NCBI RefSeq assembly: GCF_002162355.1
Contig: NZ_CP021434.1
Location: forward strand, 2,022,501-2,086,500
DNA length: 64,000 bases
Source of the DNA: Tumebacillus avium
Lineage (GTDB): Bacteria > Bacillota > Bacilli > Tumebacillales > Tumebacillaceae
Direction of reading: 5' to 3'
Part shown: positions 8,884 to 17,281 of the stretch, in pieces
How the letters are laid out: the number at the start of each line of letters is the position of its first letter
Numbering within the stretch: the stretch's first letter is position 1
Made by a program: the position numbers and the translations under genes
Notes under the pieces: generated by a model
Seen by the model: the letters and a program-made list of their open reading frames with translations, nothing else
Database searches by the model: none
Told to the model about the DNA's origin: nothing

Positions 8884-9711
8884 ATGGCTTTGTCCGAATT
8901 GGAAAAAGAGCAGCGGTTGCTGGAGAAGATTGCCCGCGGGGAAACGATCGAGTCGCCAGAGGAGATGACCGAGGAGTATCGGGAGCACCTGATTCACCTC
9001 ATGCTGATGCAGGCCGACTCGGAAGTGGCCGGCGCGTTTGGCTATGTCCCGTGGATCATGAAAGCGCCGACGACGGCAGAGATGCTGTCGGTGGCGACGA
9101 TCACCAAGGATGAAGTGCGCCACGGGCGCGTGATGTATAAGCTCCTGCAGGAGCTTGGCGTCGATGTCGATTCGCGCCTGAAAGAGTTCGACTTCACGCT
9201 GCGCGTCGGCGAAGAGGTGGAGTTGGGCGCGACCCGGGCGGCGCAAGATGACCGGGTGAACATTTTCTACTATCCGATCAATACGTGGTATGACTTTATC
9301 ATGTTCAACGTATTGATGGACCGTGGCGCCGGGCACCAGCTGGAGGACTCGGAAGAGTCGTCCTACGGCCCGTGGCGCCGGGTGATGGAAGGGATCATGA
9401 AGGAAGAGCTGATGCACGTGGCGCACGGCGATTCCTGGCTGGTGCGTCTGGGCAAAGACCCGGAGCACCGCGAAGCGACGCAAGAGGCGCTCGACCGCTG
9501 GTTCCCGCGGGTGATGAATATTTTTGGTAAACCGAATTCGAGACGCAACCAAGTGTACCGCAAGCTGGGCCTGAAAAAGCGCGACAACCACGAAGTGCGC
9601 CTCGCCTTCCAGGAAGATGTGCGCAAAGTGGTCGAGCGCGCCGGGCTGCGCATGCCGGCGTGGACGCCCGACTGGGATAAGCTGCAAGAGGACGCGACGA
9701 TCACCGGGTAA
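8884..9711 (+). CDS. PaaA-like phenylacetic acid catabolic family protein (di-iron oxygenase)
   Basis: A 275-aa member of the PaaA/PaaC ferritin-like family (phenylacetyl-CoA epoxidase subunits). Carboxylate-bridged di-iron ligands appear intact: E47, the E77-x-x-H80 pair, an acidic patch near 142-158, and E175-x-x-H178. In classical systems PaaABCDE are five subunits; here no PaaB, C, D or E homologue lies adjacent. The solitary gene is followed by DUF1858 and beta-oxidation genes. It may act with distant partners, or be a one-component relative. The start is supported by GGGAGG. Confidence 0.75.
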   Translation: MALSELEKEQRLLEKIARGETIESPEEMTEEYREHLIHLMLMQADSEVAGAFGYVPWIMKAPTTAEMLSVATITKDEVRHGRVMYKLLQELGVDVDSRLKEFDFTLRVGEEVELGATRAAQDDRVNIFYYPINTWYDFIMFNVLMDRGAGHQLEDSEESSYGPWRRVMEGIMKEELMHVAHGDSWLVRLGKDPEHREATQEALDRWFPRVMNIFGKPNSRRNQVYRKLGLKKRDNHEVRLAFQEDVRKVVERAGLRMPAWTPDWDKLQEDATITG

Positions 9712-9734
9712 CTTTTGATGAAGATGTGTGAAGA

Positions 9735-9760
9735 GGAGATACCGCAGAAGAGGTATCTCC
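9735..9760 (+). promoter_or_regulatory. Intra-operon hairpin before DUF1858 gene
   Basis: Perfect 9-bp inverted repeat GGAGATACC (9735-9743) / GGTATCTCC (9752-9760) with an 8-nt loop, placed between the PaaA-like stop and the ribosome-binding site of the next gene. Weak T content follows, so it may be a processing/stability element or weak attenuator. Confidence 0.55.
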
Positions 9761-9786
9761 TTCTTACTGAACCGGAGGTGTCTTTT

Positions 9787-10005
9787 GTGATTCATAAAGG
9801 GCTGACTGTAGGCGAAGTGGTGCACAAATACCCGGAGGCGATCGAGGTGTTCGACAAGCATGAGCTGACCTTTTGCGCCGGGTGCTATGTCACCTTGTTC
9901 TCCGAGTTGGAAAAAGCGGCCGGGTATGCGGCGGTAAAAGATCTGGATGAGATGATCTGCGACCTGAAAGCGCTCGTCGAGCGGCTGGAACGGGTGCGCG
10001 GTTAG
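9787..10005 (+). CDS. DUF1858-domain protein
   Basis: A 72-aa protein. The DUF1858/ScdA-N-like fold is suggested by IHKGLTVGEVVHKYPEAIEV followed by a CAGC cysteine pair (LTFCAGCYVTLF). Such domains are found alone or fused to redox/hybrid-cluster proteins, and the CxxC could bind metal or be redox active. The GTG at 9787 is chosen because CCGGAGGTG precedes it; an in-frame ATG at 9718 would place the hairpin inside the coding region. Conserved position after the di-iron gene suggests a maturation or redox role (inference). Confidence 0.7.
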   Translation: MIHKGLTVGEVVHKYPEAIEVFDKHELTFCAGCYVTLFSELEKAAGYAAVKDLDEMICDLKALVERLERVRG

Positions 10006-10021
10006 GGAGGCTGGCTGCAGG

Positions 10022-10885
10022 ATGAACGTGTTGGAGCAGCCGGTCGGCGTTATCGGCGCGGGCACGATGGGCATCGGGATCGCCCAGGCGGCGGCGCAGG
10101 CCGGGTATGAGGTGTTGTTGTACGATCTGAGCGAAGAGGTGCTGATCGCTTCCCTCGGCGGCCTGCGCGGACGGCTGGAGAAGCGGGAGCAAGCAGGCAA
10201 ACTGCCGCCCGGCACCGGGGCCGGGGTGGTGAGCCGCATCCGTCCGGTGACCCGCTTGGAGCTGCTGGCCGAAACGGCGCTGGTGATCGAAGCAGCTCCG
10301 GAGAAGCTGGAGGTAAAACAGGACTTGTTCGCCAAGCTGGAAGCGGTGGTGTCGCCGACGTGCATTTTGGCGTCAAACACGTCGTCGCTGCCGATCACGG
10401 CGCTGGCCGGCAAGCTGAAGCGGCCGGAGCGGGTGGTCGGGCTGCATTTTTTCAATCCGGTGCCATTGATGCAGCTGGTGGAAGTGATTCAAGGGCTGCG
10501 GACGGAGGAGCGTGCGGTGTATCTGGCGCGCAGCTTTGCCGAGTCGCTGGGGAAGACGACGGTGCTGTGCAAGGACACGCCGGGTTTTCTGGTCAACCGG
10601 GTGGCGCGGCCGTTTTACGGGGAGGCGCTGCGCTTGCTGCAGGAAGGCGTGGCCGATGTGGAGACGATCGACCGGCTGGCCCGCGACGGGGGACGATTCC
10701 GGATGGGGCCGTTTCAGCTGATGGATCTGATCGGGATCGACGTCAATCTGGCGGTGAGCGAAAGCGTGTACCGGGCGATGTATGAGGAGCCGCGCTACCG
10801 TCCGCACCCGCTGCAGGCCCGTCTGGTGCAAGCCGGGACTTTGGGCCGGAAGACGGGAAGGGGGTTCTACCGCTATGACGAATAG
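10022..10885 (+). CDS. paaH: 3-hydroxyacyl-CoA dehydrogenase, PaaH-like
   Basis: A 287-aa NAD-dependent 3-hydroxyacyl-CoA dehydrogenase. The Rossmann motif GVIGAGTMGIGIA is at residues 9-21. Catalytic motifs SNTSS and GLHFFNPVP carry the Ser and His, and VNRVARPF carries the Asn. In the Paa pathway PaaH oxidises 3-hydroxyadipyl-CoA. The coding end overlaps the next gene by 11 bp, so the two are translationally coupled. Confidence 0.85.
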   Translation: MNVLEQPVGVIGAGTMGIGIAQAAAQAGYEVLLYDLSEEVLIASLGGLRGRLEKREQAGKLPPGTGAGVVSRIRPVTRLELLAETALVIEAAPEKLEVKQDLFAKLEAVVSPTCILASNTSSLPITALAGKLKRPERVVGLHFFNPVPLMQLVEVIQGLRTEERAVYLARSFAESLGKTTVLCKDTPGFLVNRVARPFYGEALRLLQEGVADVETIDRLARDGGRFRMGPFQLMDLIGIDVNLAVSESVYRAMYEEPRYRPHPLQARLVQAGTLGRKTGRGFYRYDE

Positions 10886-11684
10886 CCGTGTGCTGGTGCT
10901 GGGAGATGGGATCATTGCCCGTGAAATGGCTCGGGAACTGGCCGATTCGGGGCAGTTGGTGACGTCGTTTGTGGCGGACGGGCCGCTTTTTGTCTGGAAG
11001 GGGGACGGGCTGCACGCGGTGCGCGAGCTGATGCAGACGGTCGAGGTAAGGACGTTTGATGCGGTCGTGCTCGCCTTTGCGTCGGAACGCGAGACCATGC
11101 GGGAGATCGTGCGTGAAGTGGAGCGGCGGATGGCGTCCGATGCCCTGTTGCTGATCGCAGCACTTGGGCAGTCGGTCACAGAAGCGGCGTCGTGGTGCGC
11201 AGCGCCGGAGCGGGTGGCCGGATACGGATATGTGCCGCCGCTGGCCGGGGTGACCTGTGTGGAGGCGGCAAGCGGGCTGCTGACCTCGGCGGAGACGGCG
11301 GAGCGGGCGAGCCAGTTTTTGCAGCAGGGGCTGGGCCGGGAAGCGGTCTGGGTCAAGGACAGCGCCGGGCTGGTCATGCCGCGCGTGGTGGCGATGGTGA
11401 TCAACGAAGCGGCGTACGCGCTGATGGAAGGGATCGCCGGGGCGGAAGATCTGGACACGGCGATGCGGCTTGGCACCAACTATCCGTTTGGCCCGCTGGA
11501 ATGGGCCGATCAGATCGGCGTGGAGCAGGTCGTCGCCATCCTGCAAGGGGTGTTTGACGAGCAGGGCGATGACCGCTACCGACCCGCACCGCTCTTGCAG
11601 CGGAAAGCGCGGGCAGGACAGCGTTTTTATCCGGAACGGGAGGAGGCGGGAGATGATGCGGATGCGCGAGGCGGTCATTATTGA
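10875..11684 (+). CDS. 3-hydroxyacyl-CoA dehydrogenase-like protein, catalytic residues lost
   Basis: A 269-aa paralogue of the preceding PaaH-like protein, aligned along its length. The nucleotide motif is altered to LGDGIIAREMA. The catalytic His segment HFFNP is replaced by YGYVP, the SNTS serine region by ALGQS, and the VNR asparagine by MPR. The C-terminal 3HCDH domain (LGTNYPFGPLEWAD) is well kept. It is probably a non-catalytic partner or scaffold rather than an active dehydrogenase (inference). The ATG at 10875 overlaps paaH, and its end overlaps the thiolase start. Confidence 0.75.
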   Translation: MTNSRVLVLGDGIIAREMARELADSGQLVTSFVADGPLFVWKGDGLHAVRELMQTVEVRTFDAVVLAFASERETMREIVREVERRMASDALLLIAALGQSVTEAASWCAAPERVAGYGYVPPLAGVTCVEAASGLLTSAETAERASQFLQQGLGREAVWVKDSAGLVMPRVVAMVINEAAYALMEGIAGAEDLDTAMRLGTNYPFGPLEWADQIGVEQVVAILQGVFDEQGDDRYRPAPLLQRKARAGQRFYPEREEAGDDADARGGHY

Positions 11685-12858
11685 TGCGGTGAGGACGCCG
11701 ATTGGGCGTTATGGCGGCGCTTTGAAAGAGGTGCGGCCGGACGATCTGGCGGCCGGGGCGATCCGGGCGCTGGTGGAGCGGACGGGGATCGACCCGCTTT
11801 TGGTGGACGATGTGATTCTTGGCTGTGCGAACCAGGCCGGAGAGGACAACCGCAACGTGGCGCGGATGGCCGGGCTCTTGGCCGGGCTGCCGGTCAGCGT
11901 GCCGGGCGTGACGGTCAACCGGCTCTGCGCGTCGGGGCTGGAAGCGGTCAACGGCGCGGCACGGGCGATTTTGGCCGGGGAAGCGGACGTGGTGATCGCA
12001 GGCGGGGTGGAGTCGATGACCCGGGCGCCTTTTGTGATCGGCAAGTCGGAAGGGGCGTTCGCACGCGACGTGCAGGTGTTCGACACGACGATCGGCTGGC
12101 GGTTCACCAACCCGCGTCTGGGCGAGCTCCACCACCCGTACGCGATGGGCGAGACGGCCGAAAATGTGGCGGAGCGCTGGAATGTATCGCGCGAGGAGCA
12201 GGATGCGTTTGCCCTGCTCAGCCAGCACCGGGCGGCAGCGGCGATCGAGGCCGGCGTGTTTGCCGACGAGATCGTGCCTGTCGAAGTGCCGCAGAAGAAA
12301 GGCTTACCATTGCGCATCGAGCGCGATGAGCATCCCCGCGCCGACACGACGATGGAAAAGCTGACCAAACTGCGCCCGGCCTTTCGCGAAGGAGGTACAG
12401 TGACGGCGGGCAACTCGTCGGGCGTCAATGACGGCGCGGCTGCTGTGCTGGTCATGTCTCGGGAGAGGGCGGAGCAGTTGGGCCTGACGCCGTTGGCACG
12501 CTATGTGGTGTCGGCGGCGGCAGGCGTCGATCCAGCCGTGATGGGTGTCGGGCCGGTGCCTGCTGTGCAAAAAGCGCTCCGGGCGGCCGGGCTGACCCCG
12601 GAGCAGATCGATCTGTTTGAGATCAATGAGGCGTTTGCCGCGCAGGTGCTGGCGTCGGTCCGGGAACTGGGCATCCCGCTGGAAAAAGTGAACCCGAACG
12701 GCGGCGGCATCGCGCTGGGGCATCCGCTTGGCGCGACCGGGGCGCGGATGGTGGCGACGCTGTTGCACCAGATGAAGCGCCAAGGGCACCGCTACGGCGT
12801 GACGACGATGTGCGTTGGGGTCGGGCAAGGCGTGGCGACCGTGTTTGAACGGATCTAA
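11653..12858 (+). CDS. paaJ: Acetyl-CoA C-acyltransferase (thiolase), PaaJ-like
   Basis: A 401-aa thiolase. The acylated cysteine lies in NRLCASGLEAV near residue 91, the His in the GHPLGATGAR segment and the second Cys in TMCVGVGQG, all in canonical order. It would cleave 3-oxoadipyl-CoA or another 3-oxoacyl-CoA. AGGAGG precedes the ATG at 11653. The start lies 32 bp inside the previous gene, so coupling is tight. Substrate assignment rests on neighbours. Confidence 0.85.
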   Translation: MMRMREAVIIDAVRTPIGRYGGALKEVRPDDLAAGAIRALVERTGIDPLLVDDVILGCANQAGEDNRNVARMAGLLAGLPVSVPGVTVNRLCASGLEAVNGAARAILAGEADVVIAGGVESMTRAPFVIGKSEGAFARDVQVFDTTIGWRFTNPRLGELHHPYAMGETAENVAERWNVSREEQDAFALLSQHRAAAAIEAGVFADEIVPVEVPQKKGLPLRIERDEHPRADTTMEKLTKLRPAFREGGTVTAGNSSGVNDGAAAVLVMSRERAEQLGLTPLARYVVSAAAGVDPAVMGVGPVPAVQKALRAAGLTPEQIDLFEINEAFAAQVLASVRELGIPLEKVNPNGGGIALGHPLGATGARMVATLLHQMKRQGHRYGVTTMCVGVGQGVATVFERI

Positions 12859-12871
12859 GGGGGCGGGGTCA

Positions 12872-14344
12872 ATGGCAGAACACTATTCGATGATCATCAA
12901 CGGGGAAGCGGTGGACACGGGCGAGACGTTTGCCGTACAAAATCCGGCGACGGGGGAAAAGATTGCGACGGTGGCACAGGCGTCACTGGCGGACGTCGAC
13001 CGGGCGGTCGAAGCGGCCCGGGCAGCTTTTCATGGAGTTTGGAAAAAAACAGCTCCGGCCAAGCGCACGCGGCTCTTGATGAAAGTGGCGGAGATCATGC
13101 GCGAGAAAATGCGCGAACTGGTGGCGCTGGAAGTGCTGAACACCGGCAAAGCGGTATCCGGCGTGATCGGCGAAGTGCATCAGGCGATCGAAGACTTTGA
13201 GTTTTACGCCGGGGCGACGACAAAGATCTACGGGCAGACCTATCCGGCCGCGCCGTTTGTGCTGAACTATACGCTGAAGGAGCCGGTCGGGGTCTGTGCG
13301 CAGATCATCCCGTGGAACTATCCGCTGATGATGGCCGCGTGGAAGATCGCACCGGCGCTGGCGGCCGGCTGCACGGTGGTGCTGAAGCCGGCATCGCTTA
13401 CGCCGCTGACGGCGGTGAAGCTGGTCGAGATCTGCCACGAAGCGGGGATTCCGCCGGGCGTCGTCAACCTCGTCACCGGGCCGGGCGCAAGTGTTGGCGC
13501 GTATTTGGCGGAGCATCCGGGCGTGGACAAAGTCGCGTTTACCGGCGAGACGGAAACGGGTAAATCGATCCTCGCCGGTGCGGCCAAAACGATCAAAAAA
13601 GCGACGATGGAGCTCGGCGGCAAGTCGCCAAACATCGTGTTCCCCGACGCCGACCTCGAAGATGCGGTGAACGGGTCGATCTGGGCGGTCTTCACCTCGA
13701 CCGGGCAGACCTGCGAGGCGCGGTCGCGCTTGTTCGTGCATGAAGACGTGTATGACGAGTTCGTTGCGAAGTTTGTGGAGCGCACGAAATCCCTGCGCAT
13801 CGGCGACCCGGCCGACAAGACGATGCATGTCGGCTCGCTGATCTCCCGCAAGCAGTGGGAGACGGTCGATTCCTATGTCAAAATCGGGCTTGGTGAAGGC
13901 GCGGAACTGCTCTGCGGCGGCGCGCGTCCGGAAGGGCTGGAGGAGGAGTTTGCCGACGGGCATTTTTATCTGCCGACGGTGCTCGCGAATGTGCACAACA
14001 AGATGCGGGTGGCGCAGGAGGAAATTTTCGGACCGGTCGTGGTGATCATCAAATACTCGACGGAGCGTGAAGTTGTTGAGTTGGCCAACGACACGATCTA
14101 CGGGCTGGCAGCGACTTTGTGGACGAAAGACACCGCACGGGCGCACCGCGTGGCCGGGCAGTTGCAGACGGGGATCGTGACGGTAAACCATCCGTACACG
14201 GCATTCCCGGGCACTCCGTTTGGCGGAAGCAAGCAGACTGGATTTGGACGGGAGCTGGCGTTTGAGACGCTGAATCTGTACACGGAGACCAAGTCGGTTT
14301 TGGTGTACACGAGCGACAAGCCGGTCAATCCGTTTGGGCTGTAA
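12872..14344 (+). CDS. NAD(P)-dependent aldehyde dehydrogenase
   Basis: A 490-aa ALDH of the betaine/phenylacetaldehyde dehydrogenase-like subgroup. Glu is in MELGGKSPN and the catalytic Cys in STGQTCEARSR; IIPWNYPLMM and FGGSKQTGFGRE are also present. In this setting it may oxidise phenylacetaldehyde, or the semialdehyde released by ring cleavage that a separate ALDH handles when PaaZ is absent. The ATG at 12872 has AAGGGGG upstream. A terminator follows, so the aromatic block appears to end here. Confidence 0.85.
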   Translation: MAEHYSMIINGEAVDTGETFAVQNPATGEKIATVAQASLADVDRAVEAARAAFHGVWKKTAPAKRTRLLMKVAEIMREKMRELVALEVLNTGKAVSGVIGEVHQAIEDFEFYAGATTKIYGQTYPAAPFVLNYTLKEPVGVCAQIIPWNYPLMMAAWKIAPALAAGCTVVLKPASLTPLTAVKLVEICHEAGIPPGVVNLVTGPGASVGAYLAEHPGVDKVAFTGETETGKSILAGAAKTIKKATMELGGKSPNIVFPDADLEDAVNGSIWAVFTSTGQTCEARSRLFVHEDVYDEFVAKFVERTKSLRIGDPADKTMHVGSLISRKQWETVDSYVKIGLGEGAELLCGGARPEGLEEEFADGHFYLPTVLANVHNKMRVAQEEIFGPVVVIIKYSTEREVVELANDTIYGLAATLWTKDTARAHRVAGQLQTGIVTVNHPYTAFPGTPFGGSKQTGFGRELAFETLNLYTETKSVLVYTSDKPVNPFGL

Positions 14345-14349
14345 GATCG

Positions 14350-14384
14350 AAGAAGGGCCGTCCATGCCGGACGGTTCTTTTTGT
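14350..14384 (+). terminator. Terminator after aldehyde dehydrogenase
   Basis: Stem around 14355-14363 / 14369-14377 (GGCCGTCC with GGACGGTT) followed by a T run. Confidence 0.75.
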
Positions 14385-14441
14385 ATTCTAGCAGTAATAG
14401 GATGTAGAAGAGGGAGAGAGTGGGACAAGGGGGCGTGTGTG

Positions 14442-15521
14442 ATGGGAATTTTTGATGAGATGGCCAAGTATGGGCATGAGCAGATTCATTTCCTTCAACA
14501 TAAAGGCACGGGGCTGAAAGGCATCGTGGCGATTCACGACACGACGATGGGGCCGGCGCTGGGCGGATGCCGGATGCGGCCGTATGAGTCGGAGGAAGAT
14601 GCTTTGTTTGATGTGCTGCGGTTGTCCAGAGGCATGACGTACAAGTGCGGCGTGGTGGATGTGGACAACGGCGGCGGCAAAGCGGTCTTGATCGGCGATC
14701 CCAACCTCGACAAATCGCCGGAGCTGTTCCGCGTTTTCGGGCGTTATGTGGAGAGTCTGGGCGGGCGTTTTTACACGGGGACCGATATGGGCACAACGCC
14801 GCAGGATTTTGTGCATTCGCAGCGGGAGTCGTCCAGTTTTGTCGGGCTGCCGGTGGAGTATGGCGGCTCGGGCAACACGGCACTGCCGACAGCGCTGGGC
14901 GTGTTTGAAGCGATCAAGGCGACCGCGCAATGGCTGTGGGGGAACACGGAGCTGAGCGGCAGGCGTTTTGCGGTGCAGGGTGTGGGCAAAGTCGGGTCGC
15001 TGGTCGTGCAGCATCTCGTAGAAGCGGGCGGGACGGTGTATGTGACCGACGTGTACCCGCCTTATCTGGAGGCGGTGGCGGAAGCGACACCTAAGGAGCA
15101 GTTGCTTGGTGTGGTCCGGCCGGAGGAGATCTACGGGCTGGATGTCGATGTGTTTGTGCCGTGTGCGCTGGGGGCGATCTTGAATGATGACACGATCGCA
15201 GAGCTGCGCTGTGCGGCGGTGGTCGGGTCGGCGAACAATCAATTGCTCGACATGGAACGGCACGGCGCGATGCTGGCGGAGCGCGGGATTTTATATGCGC
15301 CCGACTATCTGGCGAACGCGGGCGGGCTGATTCAGGTCGCCGATGAGCTGAAAGGCTATGTGCCGGAGCGGGTCTTGGCGAAGACGAAAGGGATCTTTGA
15401 GATGCTGCTGCAAGTGTATAAGCTTTCGTCTGAGCAGGAGATTCCAACCTGGCTGGCGGCGGATCGATTGGTGGAGCAGCGGATTGAAAAGGTGAGAGAT
15501 CTGAAGTCGGTGCGGGTGTAG
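14442..15521 (+). CDS. pdh: Phenylalanine dehydrogenase (Glu/Leu/Phe/Val family)
   Basis: A 359-aa NAD-dependent amino-acid dehydrogenase. Family residues sit at K68 (MTYK), catalytic K80 (NGGGK) and D115, with the Rossmann turn GVGKVG near 181. GRFYTGTDMGT, the acidic VDVDNGGGKAV and the C-terminal AADRLVEQRIEKVRDLKS resemble Bacillus/Thermoactinomyces phenylalanine dehydrogenases more than leucine dehydrogenases, which read GRYITAEDVGT there. The reaction is L-Phe to phenylpyruvate. AAGGGGG precedes the ATG. Its position between a Paa-type block and a 2-oxoacid dehydrogenase fits Phe catabolism. Substrate should be tested. Confidence 0.75.
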   Translation: MGIFDEMAKYGHEQIHFLQHKGTGLKGIVAIHDTTMGPALGGCRMRPYESEEDALFDVLRLSRGMTYKCGVVDVDNGGGKAVLIGDPNLDKSPELFRVFGRYVESLGGRFYTGTDMGTTPQDFVHSQRESSSFVGLPVEYGGSGNTALPTALGVFEAIKATAQWLWGNTELSGRRFAVQGVGKVGSLVVQHLVEAGGTVYVTDVYPPYLEAVAEATPKEQLLGVVRPEEIYGLDVDVFVPCALGAILNDDTIAELRCAAVVGSANNQLLDMERHGAMLAERGILYAPDYLANAGGLIQVADELKGYVPERVLAKTKGIFEMLLQVYKLSSEQEIPTWLAADRLVEQRIEKVRDLKSVRV

Positions 15522-15541
15522 GAAATCGAAGAGTAAAAAAG

Positions 15542-15586
15542 TACCCTGCTTGTCCCGATGCTGTGCGCGGCAAAGCAGGGTATTTG
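15542..15586 (+). terminator. Probable terminator after phenylalanine dehydrogenase
   Basis: Inverted repeat TACCCTGCTT 15542-15551 / AAGCAGGGTA 15573-15582 with a 21-nt loop and a short T-rich tail. Confidence 0.55.
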
Positions 15587-15696
15587 TGCTGGAAAATTAT
15601 CGTGCGGAAGAAGTGGAGAAAAAGCCAATTGGGAGATGCGAAGGAGTTCGCGGCGTACACGCGGGGTGTATCCGGCTTTTTTTGACGGCGAAGGCT

Positions 15697-16068
15697 TTAG
15701 TCTTGGAGGGGTCCGTGCATTTCGTTGTTCAGTTTGCCCATCTGAAGCCTAAGGTGATAGACGTCCATTCTGTTCTTGTAGGACTGGTGTCTGAGATAGG
15801 TGTAATCGGTTTTCAGATCGGCGATCTGTTCGTGGATGATCCGGATGTCATCCTTCGTCGCCATCTCTTCACGGAGTTCAGCCAGCTCTTTTTTTGTGGC
15901 CATCTCTTCGCGGAGCTCAGCCAGTTCTTCTTTGGTTGCCATCGTCTCGCGAAGATCTTCGACCTGTTGGGTCAGCCCTTTCATCTGTGCGCCTAACATT
16001 TCATAATTGGCCATCAGAGCTTTCATCATGCCGCGCATTTCGTCCATGAAGTTTTGCGTCACTTCCAT
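15697..16068 (-). CDS. Coiled-coil protein with internal 14-residue repeats
   Basis: A 123-aa highly charged, almost wholly helical protein. Near-identical repeats of the form MATK(K/E)ELAELREE occur in tandem (about residues 42-80), followed by another heptad stretch. No signal peptide or membrane segment is visible. Such DUF-type coiled-coil proteins resemble phage/spore-associated small coiled-coil proteins, but no function can be given. The ATG at 16068 follows AAAGGAG at better spacing than the upstream GTG. Confidence 0.65.
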   Translation of the reverse strand: MEVTQNFMDEMRGMMKALMANYEMLGAQMKGLTQQVEDLRETMATKEELAELREEMATKKELAELREEMATKDDIRIIHEQIADLKTDYTYLRHQSYKNRMDVYHLRLQMGKLNNEMHGPLQD

Positions 16069-16246
16069 CTTGCACACGCTCCTTTTGTTATGTCAGGTCC
16101 CCCCCTGCAGGTATAGACTAGCATGAGAGTTACGCTGTAAACAACAATAAATTTGCACAAATGTGTAACGAGGGGCTTTTATCGAATTGTAGAGAGATTT
16201 TTGCAGAACTTTTCGCATATATAGGGAACGAAGGGGGGACAAGTTG

Positions 16247-17281
16247 ATGAACCGGATTGATCAATGTCAGGCAACAGGGAAATCGCTTTCGCCTGAGCTG
16301 TTAACGGAAATGTACAAGTGGATGATCACCGTCCGCCATTTTGACCGCCGCGCGGTGCACTTGCAGCGCTCGGGACGGATCGGCACCTATGCGCCGCTGG
16401 AGGGGCAGGAGGCGGCGCAGGTCGGGTGCGGTTTTGCTTTGGAAAAACGGGACTGGCTGTTCCCGACCTACCGCGAGCACGGCGTGTCGATGGTGCACGG
16501 CCTGCCGATGGCGACGATCTTCCTCTACTGGAACGGCCGCCCCGAAGGCTGCATCTCGCCCCAAGGCGTCAACATCTTCCCGATCGCCGTGCCGATCGCC
16601 ACGCAGCTCCCGCACGCCGTCGGCGCCGCCTGGGCTGCCAAACTGCGCGGCGAAGACACCGTCACCGTCGGCTTCCTCGGCGACGGGGCGACGTCAGAAG
16701 GGGATTTTCATGAAGCGATGAACTTTGCAGGCGTCTTCCAACTGCCTGTGATCTTTTTCTGCCAAAACAACGGCTACGCGATCTCCGTTCCGCTGTCCAA
16801 ACAGACGGCCACCGAAACGATCGCCGAAAAAGCGGCCGCGTATGGCGTCGAAGGCATCCGCGTGGACGGCAACGACATCATCGCCGTCTACGAAGCGGTC
16901 AAACTTGCAGCCGACAAAGCCCGCAGCGGCGGCGGTCCGACCCTGATCGAAGCGGTCACCTACCGCTACGGCTCGCACACCACCGCCGATGACCACACCC
17001 GCTACCGGGATGGGGCGGAAGTGGAAGCATGGCGGGAAAAAGACGGGATCGAGCGCCTGAAACATACCTTGCTCGACCTCGGCGTCTGGTCGGAAGAACA
17101 GGATGCCGCCGCCTGGAAACAAGCGGACGAAACGGTGCAGCGTGCGATCGACGAAATGCTCGCCGCCCCGCCGGTCGATCACAACCGCATCTTTGACTTC
17201 GCTTATGAAACGCTGCCCCGGCACCTGCAGGAACAGCGCGAGGAGATGCGGACTTTGTACGGAAACGGAGGCGGCAAGTGA
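16247..17281 (+). CDS. 2-oxoacid dehydrogenase E1 component, alpha subunit
   Basis: A 344-aa thiamine-diphosphate enzyme subunit. The TPP-binding motif runs from GDGATSEGD (about residue 145) to the CQNN that ends it about 30 residues later. It forms the E1 heterotetramer with the next gene and decarboxylates a 2-oxoacid, then acylates E2 lipoate. Phe/branched-chain oxoacid or pyruvate could be the substrate; sequence alone does not decide. AAGGGGGG precedes TTG-ATG; the ATG at 16247 has the better spacing. The stop overlaps the E1beta start. Confidence 0.85.
   Translation: MNRIDQCQATGKSLSPELLTEMYKWMITVRHFDRRAVHLQRSGRIGTYAPLEGQEAAQVGCGFALEKRDWLFPTYREHGVSMVHGLPMATIFLYWNGRPEGCISPQGVNIFPIAVPIATQLPHAVGAAWAAKLRGEDTVTVGFLGDGATSEGDFHEAMNFAGVFQLPVIFFCQNNGYAISVPLSKQTATETIAEKAAAYGVEGIRVDGNDIIAVYEAVKLAADKARSGGGPTLIEAVTYRYGSHTTADDHTRYRDGAEVEAWREKDGIERLKHTLLDLGVWSEEQDAAAWKQADETVQRAIDEMLAAPPVDHNRIFDFAYETLPRHLQEQREEMRTLYGNGGGK

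Noticed and set aside
16078..16246. Sigma-54 (-24/-12) promoter before the 2-oxoacid dehydrogenase operon, as in bkd of B. subtilis
   Set aside because: No TGGCAC-N5-TTGC element found in the region.
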